64,000 bases of DNA, taken from contig NZ_CP106759.1 of assembly GCF_025642255.1 (NCBI RefSeq), forward strand, positions 3,189,501-3,253,500, written 5' to 3'. Under the pieces are notes generated by a model, which searched no databases, was not told the DNA's origin, and saw nothing but the letters and a program-made list of their open reading frames with translations. The translations under genes were made by a program, and so were the position numbers. How positions within the stretch are numbered: the stretch's first letter is position 1; each line of letters opens with the position of its first letter. The stretch is from Stenotrophomonas maltophilia. GTDB taxonomy: Bacteria; Pseudomonadota; Gammaproteobacteria; Xanthomonadales; Xanthomonadaceae. Below are positions 6,661-15,769 of this stretch, in pieces.

Positions 6661-9093
6661 ATGTCCGCCCGCCTGCCCGCGTCGCCGCTCGGCCTCGCCA
6701 TTGCCCTTGCGCTCTCCCCCATCGCCCCGGCCCTGGCCCAGGACGCCACCAACCTCGACACCGTGATCGTCACCGGCACCCGTGCCGCCGACCGCACGGT
6801 GCTCGAATCCACCTCGCCGGTGGATGTGCTTACCGCCGAAGACATCCGCAAGGCCGGCGTGGTCAACGGCGAACTCGGCAGTGCGCTGCAGGCGCTGTTG
6901 CCGTCGTTCAACTTCCCGCGCCAGTCCAATTCCGGTGGCGCCGACCACGTCCGCGCCGCGCAGCTGCGCGGCCTGTCGCCGGATCAGGTACTGGTGCTGA
7001 TCAACGGCAAGCGCCGCCACCACACCGCCCTGGTCAACACCGACAGCAAGATCGGCAAGGGCACCACGCCGGTCGACTTCAATGCCATCCCTGTCAGCGC
7101 GATCAAGCGCATCGAAGTGCTTCGCGACGGTGCCGGCGCGCTGTATGGCTCCGACGCCGTGGCAGGTGTCATCAATGTGATCCTCGACAATGGTGGCGAC
7201 GGCGGCGAGATCGAAGCCAGCTACGGTGCAAATCACACCGATCTGAAGCCGATCGGCCGCACCCTTACCGATGGGCAGGCCGGCAACATCAGCGCCAAAG
7301 TGGGCACCTCGCTGGGTGAGGACGGTGGCTTCCTGCGCGTCGGCCTAGAGTACAAGCACCGCAACGGGACCAACCGCGCCGGCTTCGACCAGATTCCACC
7401 GTGGGACCAGACCCCGGACAACCTGGCACTGCAGGGCAAGCGCAACTACGTGCTGGGCGATGGTGAGAGCAAGGACATCAACCTGTGGCTCAACACTGAA
7501 ATCCCGGTCGGCCAGACCTCCACCTTCTACGCGTTCGGTACCTTCAACCAGCGCGATACCGAAGGCGCGAACTATTTCCGCTACCCGGACGGCGAGGCCA
7601 ACTGGAAGGAGGTCTATCCGAACGGTTACCGGCCGGTCTCCGAAGGCGAGAACCGCGACGTGCAGGCGGTCGCCGGTGTGCGCGGCCAATGGGGTGAGTG
7701 GAGCTACGACGGCAGCCTGGACCATGGCCAGAACGATTTCACCTATCGCCTGCGTGATTCGCTCAACGCCTCATTGGGCCCGGCCAGCCCGACACGCTTC
7801 AAGACGGCTGATTATGAGTACGCTCAGACAGTCGGCAACCTGGACCTGAGCCGTGTGTTCACCCAGAGCGACAGCATCAGCCATACGCTGGGCCTGGGCG
7901 CGGAAGCGCGCCATGAGCGCTACCAGACCCGTCCCGGCGACCCCGCCAGCTATGCGGCCGGCCCGTTTACCGACCGTCCCACCGGCTCGCAGGCCGGTGG
8001 CGGCCTCACGCCGCAGGATGCCGCCACCCTGTCGCGCGATGTGGCCAGCGCCTATGCCAGCCTGTCCAGCCAGTTCGGCGATCACTTCTCCAGCGACCTG
8101 GCTGCGCGCTACGAGCACAGCGATGATTTCGGCGGCGAACTGACCGGCAAGCTCGGCCTGCGTTACCAGTTCACCCCGGCCTTCGCCCTGCGTGGCGCGA
8201 TCTCCAACAACTTCCGCGCCCCGTCGCTGGCACAGATCGGCTACGAGTCGACCTCCACTGGCTACAACGCCGGCGGCCAGCTGGTGCAGGGCCGGCTGCT
8301 GTCGGTCAACAATCCGATTGCCCGCGGCCTGGGCGCGCAGGACCTCAAGCCCGAAAAGTCGATCAACACGTCGCTGGGCTTCACCAGCCGCATCGGCGAG
8401 CACTTCGACCTGTCGCTGGACTTCTTCCAGATCGACATCGATGACCGCATCGCGCTGTCCGAAAGCATCACCGGCGATGCGCTGACCGACTACGTCGCCG
8501 CCAACTACGGCGTCAGTGGCCTGCAGAGCGCCAGCTTCTTCGTCAATGCCGCCGATACACGTACCCGTGGCGCCGAACTGGTCAGCAACTGGCGGCAGGC
8601 GCTGGGCAACGGCCAACTGCTGCTGACCGGCACTTACGCCTATACCAAGACCACGCTGAAGAACGTGCTGGCCACCCCTGCACAACTGCAGGCGCTCGAT
8701 CCGGACTATGTGCTGTTCGGCATCGAAGAGACCAACACGCTGACCGACGCCACCCCGCGCACGCGCGGCAGCGTCTCTGCAGCATGGAGCAATGACCGCT
8801 GGTCACTCAGCAGCCGGGTGAACCGCTATGGCAGCGTCACCCGTGTCTTCAACTTCGGTGACGGTTACATTCCGCGCCAGACCTACCAGGCCGAATGGCA
8901 GCTGGATGCAGAAGTGGAGTATCGCATCAGCGCCCGATGGAGCGTGGCCATCGGCGGACAGAATCTGACCGACAACTACCCGGATCGATCCAATGAGGAC
9001 ATCCATTACTTCGGCAATCTGCCCTACGACGTGCTTTCGCCGATCGGCAGCAACGGCGCCTACTACTACGGCCGCGTCCGTTACACGTTCTGA
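6661..9093 (+). CDS. TonB-dependent outer-membrane receptor
   Basis: The 810-residue precursor has a signal peptide (MSARLPASPLGLAIALAL...ALA), a TonB-box-like DTVIVTGTR just after it, an N-terminal plug domain (DVLTAEDIRKAG; LRGLSPDQVLVLINGKRRH; RIEVLRDGAGALYGSDAVAG; about residues 30-180) and a 22-strand barrel ending in the outer-membrane signature YYYGRVRYTF. These receptors import scarce ligands, classically iron chelates, vitamin B12 or carbohydrates, using TonB energy. No ligand-specific gene is adjacent and no clear Fur box was seen in the AT-richer upstream stretch (about 6575-6640), so the substrate is open. The ATG at 6661 was chosen because the signal peptide begins there; the in-frame ATG at 6604 has no supporting features. 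Confidence 0.93.
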   Translation: MSARLPASPLGLAIALALSPIAPALAQDATNLDTVIVTGTRAADRTVLESTSPVDVLTAEDIRKAGVVNGELGSALQALLPSFNFPRQSNSGGADHVRAAQLRGLSPDQVLVLINGKRRHHTALVNTDSKIGKGTTPVDFNAIPVSAIKRIEVLRDGAGALYGSDAVAGVINVILDNGGDGGEIEASYGANHTDLKPIGRTLTDGQAGNISAKVGTSLGEDGGFLRVGLEYKHRNGTNRAGFDQIPPWDQTPDNLALQGKRNYVLGDGESKDINLWLNTEIPVGQTSTFYAFGTFNQRDTEGANYFRYPDGEANWKEVYPNGYRPVSEGENRDVQAVAGVRGQWGEWSYDGSLDHGQNDFTYRLRDSLNASLGPASPTRFKTADYEYAQTVGNLDLSRVFTQSDSISHTLGLGAEARHERYQTRPGDPASYAAGPFTDRPTGSQAGGGLTPQDAATLSRDVASAYASLSSQFGDHFSSDLAARYEHSDDFGGELTGKLGLRYQFTPAFALRGAISNNFRAPSLAQIGYESTSTGYNAGGQLVQGRLLSVNNPIARGLGAQDLKPEKSINTSLGFTSRIGEHFDLSLDFFQIDIDDRIALSESITGDALTDYVAANYGVSGLQSASFFVNAADTRTRGAELVSNWRQALGNGQLLLTGTYAYTKTTLKNVLATPAQLQALDPDYVLFGIEETNTLTDATPRTRGSVSAAWSNDRWSLSSRVNRYGSVTRVFNFGDGYIPRQTYQAEWQLDAEVEYRISARWSVAIGGQNLTDNYPDRSNEDIHYFGNLPYDVLSPIGSNGAYYYGRVRYTF

Positions 9094-9118
9094 CCGCGGC
9101 TGACGCGTGTCTGCGGTG

Positions 9119-9139
9119 GTGCGGACCACGGGTCCGCAC
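9119..9139. repeat. GTGCGGACC/GGTCCGCAC palindrome
   Basis: Nine-base perfect arms with an ACG loop, 26 bases after the receptor stop codon. The same arms recur after the M28 peptidase at 49970-49989. No T-run follows, so this is called a repeat rather than a terminator. Confidence 0.6.
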
Positions 9140-9251
9140 TGCCCCGCTCCGGTACCGCTCCCTTGTGCCGGCAACCGACAGACAGCGCCGACGCACCGTC
9201 GTCGCCTGCTCTCGACCCCACGTACACGCCCACGCTGGCAGGCTGGGCGTC

Positions 9252-10010
9252 ATGGCTGAACCGCTCCCCCTGCGTCCGCCACCTCCATTGCTGGACGATG
9301 CCTGCGCGTTGTTCCTCGATGTCGATGGCACCCTGATTGAATTCGCTGCACGACCGGACGCCGTGCAGCTGCTGCCCGATGTGCGTGAGGCCATCGGTCG
9401 TATCAGCGAACGCCTGGAAGGTGCCGTAGCACTGGTCAGTGGCCGTCCTCTGGCACAGCTTGACCAGTTGTTCGCGCCTCTGCAGCTGCCTGCGGCCGGC
9501 TTGCACGGCCATGAACTGCGTGGCCAGGACGGACGCGTGCTGCGCGACGAACATGACGATGACACCGCCGAATGGCTGCATGCCCTGCATCAGCAGGCGA
9601 TGCGTTTTGCCCATGGCCATCCCGGGGTACTGGTGGAAGACAAGGGTGTGGGCCTGGCCCTGCACTGGCGCGAGGCGCCGCACGCTGGAAGCGAGGTGCG
9701 GGCGTTCGCTGACCGCCATGTGCGCGGTCGCTCCAGCTACCGCCTGCAACCCGGCGATCACGTAGTCGAGTTCGTGCCCGTCGGCACCGACAAGGGCCGC
9801 GCGATCCGGCGGATGATGCAGTACCTGCCGTTCCGGGGCCGCCTGCCCGTGTTCCTCGGCGATGACCTGACGGATGAATTCGGATTCGACGCCGCCAACG
9901 GCCAGCATGGCTGGAGCGTGCTGATCGGCGAGCGTGAACCCAGCGCCGCCGTGTTCGCGCTGCCTGACATACGCAGCGTGCACGCCTGGCTGCGCGAGAA
10001 TGCCTATTGA
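9252..10010 (+). CDS. otsB: trehalose-6-phosphate phosphatase
   Basis: This HAD-superfamily enzyme of 252 residues removes phosphate from trehalose-6-phosphate to give trehalose, the second step of the OtsAB pathway. Motif I is LFLDVDGTL with the nucleophile Asp23 and general acid Asp25; motif II is LVSGRP; the late motif is FLGDDLTDEFGFD, which binds Mg. A cap domain lies between. The start at 9252 (MAEPL) gives the usual family length; the open frame extends 29 codons upstream without features. The stop codon overlaps the start region of the GH15 gene, and otsA follows, so the three genes form one operon. Trehalose is a compatible solute and stress protectant. Confidence 0.92.
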   Translation: MAEPLPLRPPPPLLDDACALFLDVDGTLIEFAARPDAVQLLPDVREAIGRISERLEGAVALVSGRPLAQLDQLFAPLQLPAAGLHGHELRGQDGRVLRDEHDDDTAEWLHALHQQAMRFAHGHPGVLVEDKGVGLALHWREAPHAGSEVRAFADRHVRGRSSYRLQPGDHVVEFVPVGTDKGRAIRRMMQYLPFRGRLPVFLGDDLTDEFGFDAANGQHGWSVLIGEREPSAAVFALPDIRSVHAWLRENAY

Positions 10011-11832
10011 CCCGGCCACCCCCACGGCCGCAACCGAGATGTACCGCGTGATGACCCAACCCGATCTTGATCTGGGCGTGGTCGGCAACGGCAGCTTCGG
10101 CGCCCTGGTCGACAAACATGCCCGTGTCGTCTGGAGCTGCCTGCCCACCTTTGACGGCGACCCCACCTTCTGTGCGCTGCTGGGCCCGAACCAGCAGACA
10201 GGCGGCGACTTCGCCGTCGAGCTGGAGGACTTCGCCGACAGCGAGCAGGAATACCTCACCAACACCGCCATCCTGCGCACGGTGCTGCGCGACACGCATG
10301 GAGGTGCGCTGGAGATCCTCGATTTCGCGCCACGCTGGCGGCAGAACGACCGCTTCTACCGGCCGGTCAGCCTGATCCGCCAGGTGCGGCCATTGGCCGG
10401 CAGCCCACGTATCGTCATCCGCGCACGGCCGCTGGCCGACTGGGGCGCACGTGTTCCCGAATCCACGTGGGGCAGCAACCACGTGCGCTGGATCCTGCCC
10501 GACCACGTGCTGCGGCTGACCACCGATGTGCCGGTCCGGATGGTCCGTGATGGCCTGCCGTTCGTCCTCAACCACCCTGTGCACCTGATCCTGGGCGTGG
10601 ATGAATCGCTCAACCGCTCGATCAGCGGCTATGTGCAGGAAGCGTTCCAGCGCACGCGTGACTACTGGCGCGAATGGGTGCGCTATCTGTCGATCCCACT
10701 GGAATGGCAGGACGCGGTGATCCGCAGCGCGATCACTCTCAAGCTGTGCCAGTACGAGGACAGTGGCGCGATCATCGCGGCGATGACCACCTCGATTCCC
10801 GAGGCTCCCGGCAGCGTACGCAACTGGGACTACCGCTACTGCTGGCTGCGCGATGCTGCGTTCGTGGTGCGTTCGCTGAACCGGCTTGGCGCCACCCGCA
10901 CGATGGAGCAGTTCCTCGGCTACATCTTCAACCTCGCCACCACCGACGGCACGCTGCAGCCGCTGTACGGCATCGGATTCGAGGCCAAGCTGGACGAGGA
11001 CGAAGTCCCCAGCCTGTCCGGCTACCGTGGGATGGGCCCGGTGCGCCGCGGCAACCTGGCCTGGGTGCAGCGCCAGCACGACGTGTATGGCAGCGTGGTG
11101 CTGGCCTCCACCCAGTTGTTCTTCGATCGTCGCCTGCAGGACCCCGGGGATGCCCATACCTTTGCCCGGCTGGAACCGCTGGGCGAACAGGCCTTTGCCC
11201 TGCACGACGTCCCCGACGCAGGCCTGTGGGAGTTCCGCGGCCGCACCGAGGTGCACACCTACACCAGCGCGATGTGCTGGGCAGCCTGTGATCGCCTGTG
11301 CAAGATCGCCGTGAGGCTCAAGCGCGATGACCGTGCACGCTACTGGCGCGAGCGCGCCGACATCATCCACGCGCGCATCATGCAGCGGTCCTGGAGCGAA
11401 TCGCTGGGCCACTTCACCGACACCTTCGACGGCCATCGCCTGGACGCGTCGCTGCTGCTGCTGGCCGACATCGGCTTCATCGATGCACTCGACGCGCGTT
11501 TCATCGCCACCGTCGAGGCCATCGGCCGCGACCTCAAGCATGGCAATTCGCTGTACCGCTACATCGCACCGGACGATTTCGGCGAGCCGGAAACCAGCTT
11601 CACCATCTGCACCTTCTGGTACATCGATGCGCTGGCGGCGATCGGGCGCATGGATGAGGCACGCGAGATGTTCGAGACGCTGTTGAAGCAGCGCAACCAT
11701 CTTGGCCTGCTGTCAGAGGACCTGGCCTTCGACAGCGGCGAAGCGTGGGGCAACTTCCCGCAGACGTATTCGCATGTGGGTCTGATCACGGCAGCGATGC
11801 GCCTGTCGCGTTCGTGGCAGGAGGCATCATGA
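10000..11832 (+). CDS. glycoside hydrolase family 15 protein (trehalase/glucoamylase-like)
   Basis: The 610-residue cytosolic protein has the GH15 layout: an N-terminal beta-sandwich beginning DLGVVGNGSFGALVDKHARVVW and a C-terminal (alpha/alpha)6 barrel with RNWDYRYCWLRDAAF. GLWEFRGR places a candidate general acid at Glu411, and SEDLAFDSGEAWGNFPQTYS (from residue 572) carries the candidate base. Members of this group in actinobacteria hydrolyse trehalose; its place between otsB and otsA suggests a trehalose-related substrate here, but that is inference. The start is uncertain: ATG 10000 overlaps the otsB stop, while ATGs at 10039 and 10051 begin closer to the first conserved strand. It overlaps otsA by ATGA. 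Confidence 0.85.
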   Translation: MPIDPATPTAATEMYRVMTQPDLDLGVVGNGSFGALVDKHARVVWSCLPTFDGDPTFCALLGPNQQTGGDFAVELEDFADSEQEYLTNTAILRTVLRDTHGGALEILDFAPRWRQNDRFYRPVSLIRQVRPLAGSPRIVIRARPLADWGARVPESTWGSNHVRWILPDHVLRLTTDVPVRMVRDGLPFVLNHPVHLILGVDESLNRSISGYVQEAFQRTRDYWREWVRYLSIPLEWQDAVIRSAITLKLCQYEDSGAIIAAMTTSIPEAPGSVRNWDYRYCWLRDAAFVVRSLNRLGATRTMEQFLGYIFNLATTDGTLQPLYGIGFEAKLDEDEVPSLSGYRGMGPVRRGNLAWVQRQHDVYGSVVLASTQLFFDRRLQDPGDAHTFARLEPLGEQAFALHDVPDAGLWEFRGRTEVHTYTSAMCWAACDRLCKIAVRLKRDDRARYWRERADIIHARIMQRSWSESLGHFTDTFDGHRLDASLLLLADIGFIDALDARFIATVEAIGRDLKHGNSLYRYIAPDDFGEPETSFTICTFWYIDALAAIGRMDEAREMFETLLKQRNHLGLLSEDLAFDSGEAWGNFPQTYSHVGLITAAMRLSRSWQEAS

Positions 11833-13193
11833 GTCGTCTGGTGGTGGTCTCCAACCGCGTTGCCGTGCCCGGCGAGAACCGCGCCGGGGGCCTTGCGGTG
11901 GGCCTGCTGGCTGCGCTCAAGGAGCGCGGCGGCATGTGGTTCGGCTGGAGTGGCAAGACCGTGCGTGATGGCAGCGGCGCGCTGCATGAACAGCAGGACG
12001 GCGACATCCGCTTCGTCACCATGGACCTGAACAAGCGCGAGGTGGACGGCTACTACAACGGCTTCGCCAACCGCACGCTGTGGCCGCTGCTGCATTTCCG
12101 CCTGGACCTGGTCGACTATGACCGCGGCACGCGCGAGACGTATCACAAGGTCAATGCGATGTTCGCGGACAAGCTCGCGCCGTTGCTGCGCGAGGACGAT
12201 ATCGTCTGGATCCACGACTACCATCTGATCCCGCTGGGTGCCCTGCTGCGCGAGCGCGGCATCGGCTGCCGCATCGGCTTCTTCCTGCACATCCCGATGC
12301 CCTCGGCGGACCTGCTGCAGGCCATGCCCGACCACCTGCGGCTGTTCTCCGCGCTGTATGCCTATGACCTGGTGGGATTCCAGACCCAGCGCGATGCCGA
12401 CCGCTTCCAGACCTACCTGCGGCTGTTCGGCGGCGGTCGCGTGCTCGACAACGGCGAACTGGAGGCCCCGGGGGGGCGCCGCTTCCGCGCTGCCGCCTTC
12501 CCGATCGGCATCGACACCGGGCTTATCGCGCGTCAGGCCAGCACCGCAGCGGCCAAGGCCGCCGTGAAGAACCTGCGGGCCAGTCTGCGGGATCGGCAGC
12601 TGGCCATCGGCGTGGACCGCCTGGACTATTCCAAGGGGCTGCCCGAACGTTTCCTCGGCTTCGAACGTTACCTGCAGCGCCACCCCGACCAGCGCGGCAC
12701 CCTGACCTACCTGCAGATCGCGCCGGTCTCGCGCGGTGATGTCACCGAGTACCGGCAACTGCGCAGCCAGCTGGAACAGATCGCCGGGCACATCAACGGT
12801 GGCCATGCCGAGCCGGACTGGACGCCGCTTCGCTACGTCAACCAGAACTTCACCCATGCCACCCTCACCGGCTTCTACCGCGCGGCGGCCGTCGGTCTGG
12901 TCACCCCGCTGCGCGATGGCATGAACCTGGTCGCCAAGGAGTACGTCGCCTCGCAGGACCCGGAGGATCCGGGCGTGCTGGTGCTGTCCCTTCTGGCCGG
13001 CGCCGCCGATGAACTGAAGCAGGCGCTGCTGGTCAACCCGCACGATCTGGACGGCGTGGCCGATGCCATCGCCACGGCCGCCACCATGTCGCTGCGCAAG
13101 CGCCAGGAGCGCTGGCACGCCATGATGGAGCACCTGCGCACCTACGACATCAACCATTGGCGGCGCAGCTACCTGGACGCCCTCGAAGGCTGA
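11829..13193 (+). CDS. otsA: alpha,alpha-trehalose-phosphate synthase (UDP-forming)
   Basis: This GT20 glycosyltransferase of 454 residues transfers glucose from UDP-glucose to glucose-6-phosphate, making trehalose-6-phosphate. Hallmarks in order: [10 protein letters not shown] at the N-terminus, [56 protein letters not shown] and the donor-binding [18 protein letters not shown]. Length is close to the usual 450-475. The start is fixed by an ATGA overlap with the preceding GH15 gene, indicating translational coupling. It is the last gene of the otsB-GH15-otsA operon; the next 320 bases contain no gene. Confidence 0.95.
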   Translation: MSRLVVVSNRVAVPGENRAGGLAVGLLAALKERGGMWFGWSGKTVRDGSGALHEQQDGDIRFVTMDLNKREVDGYYNGFANRTLWPLLHFRLDLVDYDRGTRETYHKVNAMFADKLAPLLREDDIVWIHDYHLIPLGALLRERGIGCRIGFFLHIPMPSADLLQAMPDHLRLFSALYAYDLVGFQTQRDADRFQTYLRLFGGGRVLDNGELEAPGGRRFRAAAFPIGIDTGLIARQASTAAAKAAVKNLRASLRDRQLAIGVDRLDYSKGLPERFLGFERYLQRHPDQRGTLTYLQIAPVSRGDVTEYRQLRSQLEQIAGHINGGHAEPDWTPLRYVNQNFTHATLTGFYRAAAVGLVTPLRDGMNLVAKEYVASQDPEDPGVLVLSLLAGAADELKQALLVNPHDLDGVADAIATAATMSLRKRQERWHAMMEHLRTYDINHWRRSYLDALEG

Positions 13194-13515
13194 ATCAGGC
13201 GCATTCTGTACGCCGAAACTTGACGCTTTTGGCTCGAAAGTAATTGCGCATGCAACCATCCCGCCGCTGTGGCGTGATCTCCACAGCCGCTGTCGCAAGT
13301 GGCACTCAGGCAGGCGAACGTCCTGCTGCCCCAAGGCTTCCAGCCAGCTGCGTGGCGTCCTCGCGACGCCATCGCGGAAAACGAAAGAAAATGAACCGGC
13401 GATATTTCATTTCGCATTGACGCGACCTCCCCACAGTGGCGCCCCCAGAGCTCCTGCAATCGACAGAAGCCGCACCGTGCACGACTGCGTGCACATCACT
13501 CCGGGGATCCACTGC
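13194..13515. other. intergenic region without a recognisable gene
   Basis: The 322 bases between otsA and the OmpA-family gene hold no convincing coding frame. A relatively AT-rich patch at 13378-13413, including a GAAAGAAAATGAACC stretch, may be part of the promoter of the downstream gene, but no -35/-10 pair stands out. No T-run terminator was seen after otsA. Confidence 0.4.
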
Positions 13516-14826
13516 ATGCACGCGTACGACCGTTTCATCGAAGAAGCCAGCCACCGCCTGGGACTGGGCCATCGCACCCGTTGGGTGGTTGATGTGATTG
13601 CCGGCTGGATAGCCTCCCACCCGCGGGGACTGGACGGACTGGAGCAGACCTTCGAGCAGGCGGGCCTGGGGGTTCACTTCCGATCCTGGCGGCGTCCCGG
13701 GCAGCCGCCGCTGCCGGTGCTGGCCAGCGACCTGCAGCGTGCGCTGGGTGATCCGGTCATGGACCGGCTGGCCCGGCGCAGCAGACTGTCATCGGGGGCG
13801 TTCCGGGTCGTGGCCTGCGATCTGCTGCCGGGGCTGATCGCATTGACGTCCCAGCCCATCGAGCCGGCCCCTTCGGAGCCGCGCCAGCTGCGCAACCGCC
13901 CGCAGCGGCAGCGACCGCAGATGGCCGGCACCCTGCTCACCCCGCGGGTGCAGGGCATGGCCCTGCGCAGCCTGCTGTGGATGATGGCCGCCGTGGTCGT
14001 GCTCGGCGCTACCGCATGGCTGCAGCTGAAGGCACGCACGCCGCTGTGGACGCCACAGGTGATCGTCCGCGAGCACGACGCGCGGCTGTTCCTGCACCAG
14101 CGCGGCGCGCAGGTCTCGGTCCATGGCAGCCTGCCCAGCGACGCCCTGCGCCGCCGCCTGTGGAGCGCGTTGATTGCGGTGCATGGCGCAGGGCACGTCA
14201 GTGGCCGTATCGAGATCGATCCGCAGGCCCGGTCGCCGCGCTGGTTCGAGCGCCTGATCCGCACCCTGCCCTGCCTGCAGGGCGACGGACTGCGCCTGGA
14301 GTTCGCCGGCAACCAGCTGGATATCGACTCCACCGCCCTGAGCGAAGAGCGGCGCCTGGCGATCTCGCGGCAGCTCCGCCAGGATTTCCCCGCCCTGCGG
14401 ATGAGTGGGCTGTGGGGTCCGGGCCGGGCGGCATTGTCGCGGCTGCCGGCCGATGCCGGCGCCGCGCAGCGGATCGCTGCGCTGAACCTGACCCGGCTGG
14501 AGTTCCATCCCGGCTCCAGCGAACTGCGCGGCAGCTCCAGCGAAACGCTGCAGGTGGTGGCCGACGCATTGCGCAGCACTGCGCCAGGCACACGGGTGGA
14601 AGTGGCCGCTCACACCGACAGCCAGGGCGCGTCCGAGGCCAACCGGCAGCTCAGCCAGCAGCGTGCGGACGTGGTGGTGACGGCGTTGCAGGCGCATGGC
14701 GTGCCGGCACCGACGCTGGTCGCGGTGGGGTACGGCGAGGAGCATCCGGTAGCCGACAACCGCAGCGAGGACGGCCGCGCGCGCAACCAGCGCATCGCCT
14801 ATCGGCTGCTTGCGGCTCCGCACTGA
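13516..14826 (+). CDS. YidB-like / BON-like / OmpA fusion, inner-membrane anchored
   Basis: The 436-residue protein appears modular. Residues 1-115 resemble YidB (DUF937): GLGVHFRSW followed by LASDLQRALGDPVMDRLARR and a LLPGLIAL helix. A single hydrophobic segment near residues 150-172 (SLLWMMAAVVVLGATAW) would anchor it in the inner membrane with the C-terminus in the periplasm. Residues 185-335 include BON-like strands (QVSVHGSLPSDALRRRLW ... GHVSGRIEIDP). The last 110 residues are an OmpA peptidoglycan-binding domain (EVAAHTDSQGASEANRQLSQ ... GYGEEHPVADN...GRARNQRI). It may tie the envelope to peptidoglycan. The ATG at 13516 is chosen because the YidB-like part begins there. No operon partner is evident. 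Confidence 0.7.
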   Translation: MHAYDRFIEEASHRLGLGHRTRWVVDVIAGWIASHPRGLDGLEQTFEQAGLGVHFRSWRRPGQPPLPVLASDLQRALGDPVMDRLARRSRLSSGAFRVVACDLLPGLIALTSQPIEPAPSEPRQLRNRPQRQRPQMAGTLLTPRVQGMALRSLLWMMAAVVVLGATAWLQLKARTPLWTPQVIVREHDARLFLHQRGAQVSVHGSLPSDALRRRLWSALIAVHGAGHVSGRIEIDPQARSPRWFERLIRTLPCLQGDGLRLEFAGNQLDIDSTALSEERRLAISRQLRQDFPALRMSGLWGPGRAALSRLPADAGAAQRIAALNLTRLEFHPGSSELRGSSSETLQVVADALRSTAPGTRVEVAAHTDSQGASEANRQLSQQRADVVVTALQAHGVPAPTLVAVGYGEEHPVADNRSEDGRARNQRIAYRLLAAPH

Positions 14827-14851
14827 CACCGCGCGCGGACCGACCGGCGCA

Positions 14852-15268
14852 TCAGTCCAGGAAACGGCCGGCCTGCTGCGTCGTCGCCAGCGTGCAGCGG
14901 TCGTGACGACCGAACCAGCGGTATCGGTTGCGGGCCAGCCTGCGATAGGCGGCATCCCGCCAGCTGCGCGGCAACAGGCGCAGCACGCCCGCCAGCCGCC
15001 ATGCGCCTCCCAGCCCGGTCAGCACGCGCAGGATCGCGTCCGTGTCAGTCCAGGCGCCCTGCTCGTCCAGCAGCAGAAAGGAGCGCGGGTCCTGCGGATC
15101 CAGCCCATGGCTGCGCAGCAGCAGGCTGCCATGCGTACCCTGCATCGCTGCGAAGCGATAGCGCCCGTGGCGGTCCACACGCAGCAGGAAACGCACCCAG
15201 CGGCTGCACAGCGCACAGACGCCATCGAACACGATCACTGCGTCAGTGCGGGTCGAGCCAGCCTTCAT
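14852..15268 (-). CDS. DCC-family thiol-disulfide oxidoreductase-like protein (DUF393)
   Basis: The 138-residue protein has the family motif near its N-terminus: VIVFDGVCALCSRWVRFLL, containing DGVC-x-LC, followed by FAAMQGTHG and later DTDAILRVLTGLGG. The fold is thioredoxin-related with a CxxC-like pair; the biological role of the family (YuxK-like) is not established. It overlaps the end of the DUF4166 gene by 26 bases and is the last of four closely packed minus-strand genes (rluD, pgeF, DUF4166, DCC). Confidence 0.82.
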   Translation of the reverse strand: MKAGSTRTDAVIVFDGVCALCSRWVRFLLRVDRHGRYRFAAMQGTHGSLLLRSHGLDPQDPRSFLLLDEQGAWTDTDAILRVLTGLGGAWRLAGVLRLLPRSWRDAAYRRLARNRYRWFGRHDRCTLATTQQAGRFLD

Positions 15269-15767
15269 AACGGATCAGCGCTCCAATCCAGGGCAATGTC
15301 ACATCAACCAGGAAAGTGTAGCGCTCTGCGGCCCAGGCCTCGCGGCAGCGCACGCCGTCGAACCAGCGCGTCGGCAGCGGCAGCAGGCCGAACACGCGGA
15401 CGCTGCGCACCGACCAGTCGATGCCGCCTTCACGCGCCCGCAGCTCGAATCCGAAGTGCACGGCACCGAGCTGCTCATGCAGACCGCCTTCCTGTGCCCA
15501 CAGCCGCGACACCATCGGCCAGCGCCCGAAACGTCGCGCCCACTGCTCGCCTTGCCCGCAGGCGCTGAACACCACCTCGACCGGCAAGGCGTGCGCCTCC
15601 TTCGGCAGCCGCGCCAACGCGGCCAGCATGGGCACCAGCCAATGGCGGCCCCGTGCGATCCGCGCCTGCCCGGTACGGCGGCACGGCAGCGGCGCCGCAT
15701 GCAACGCCTGCACCGGTGCTGCCAGGGTGGCGAAGGCCGGCCCCAGCACCTGCGCGAACAGCGGCAC
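15243..15767 (-). CDS. DUF4166 domain-containing protein
   Basis: The 174-residue protein matches the DUF4166 pattern, with an N-terminal LGPAFATLAAPVQALH and a C-terminal beta-rich stretch (GAVHFGFELRAREGGIDW; GLLPLPTRWFDGV; YTFLVDVTLPWIGALIRYEG). It contains no signal peptide or clear membrane helix. Function unknown. Its ATG lies two bases after the pgeF stop and its own end overlaps the DCC gene, so translation of the group is probably coupled. Confidence 0.72.
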   Translation of the reverse strand: MPLFAQVLGPAFATLAAPVQALHAAPLPCRRTGQARIARGRHWLVPMLAALARLPKEAHALPVEVVFSACGQGEQWARRFGRWPMVSRLWAQEGGLHEQLGAVHFGFELRAREGGIDWSVRSVRVFGLLPLPTRWFDGVRCREAWAAERYTFLVDVTLPWIGALIRYEGWLDPH

Positions 15768-15769
15768 GG

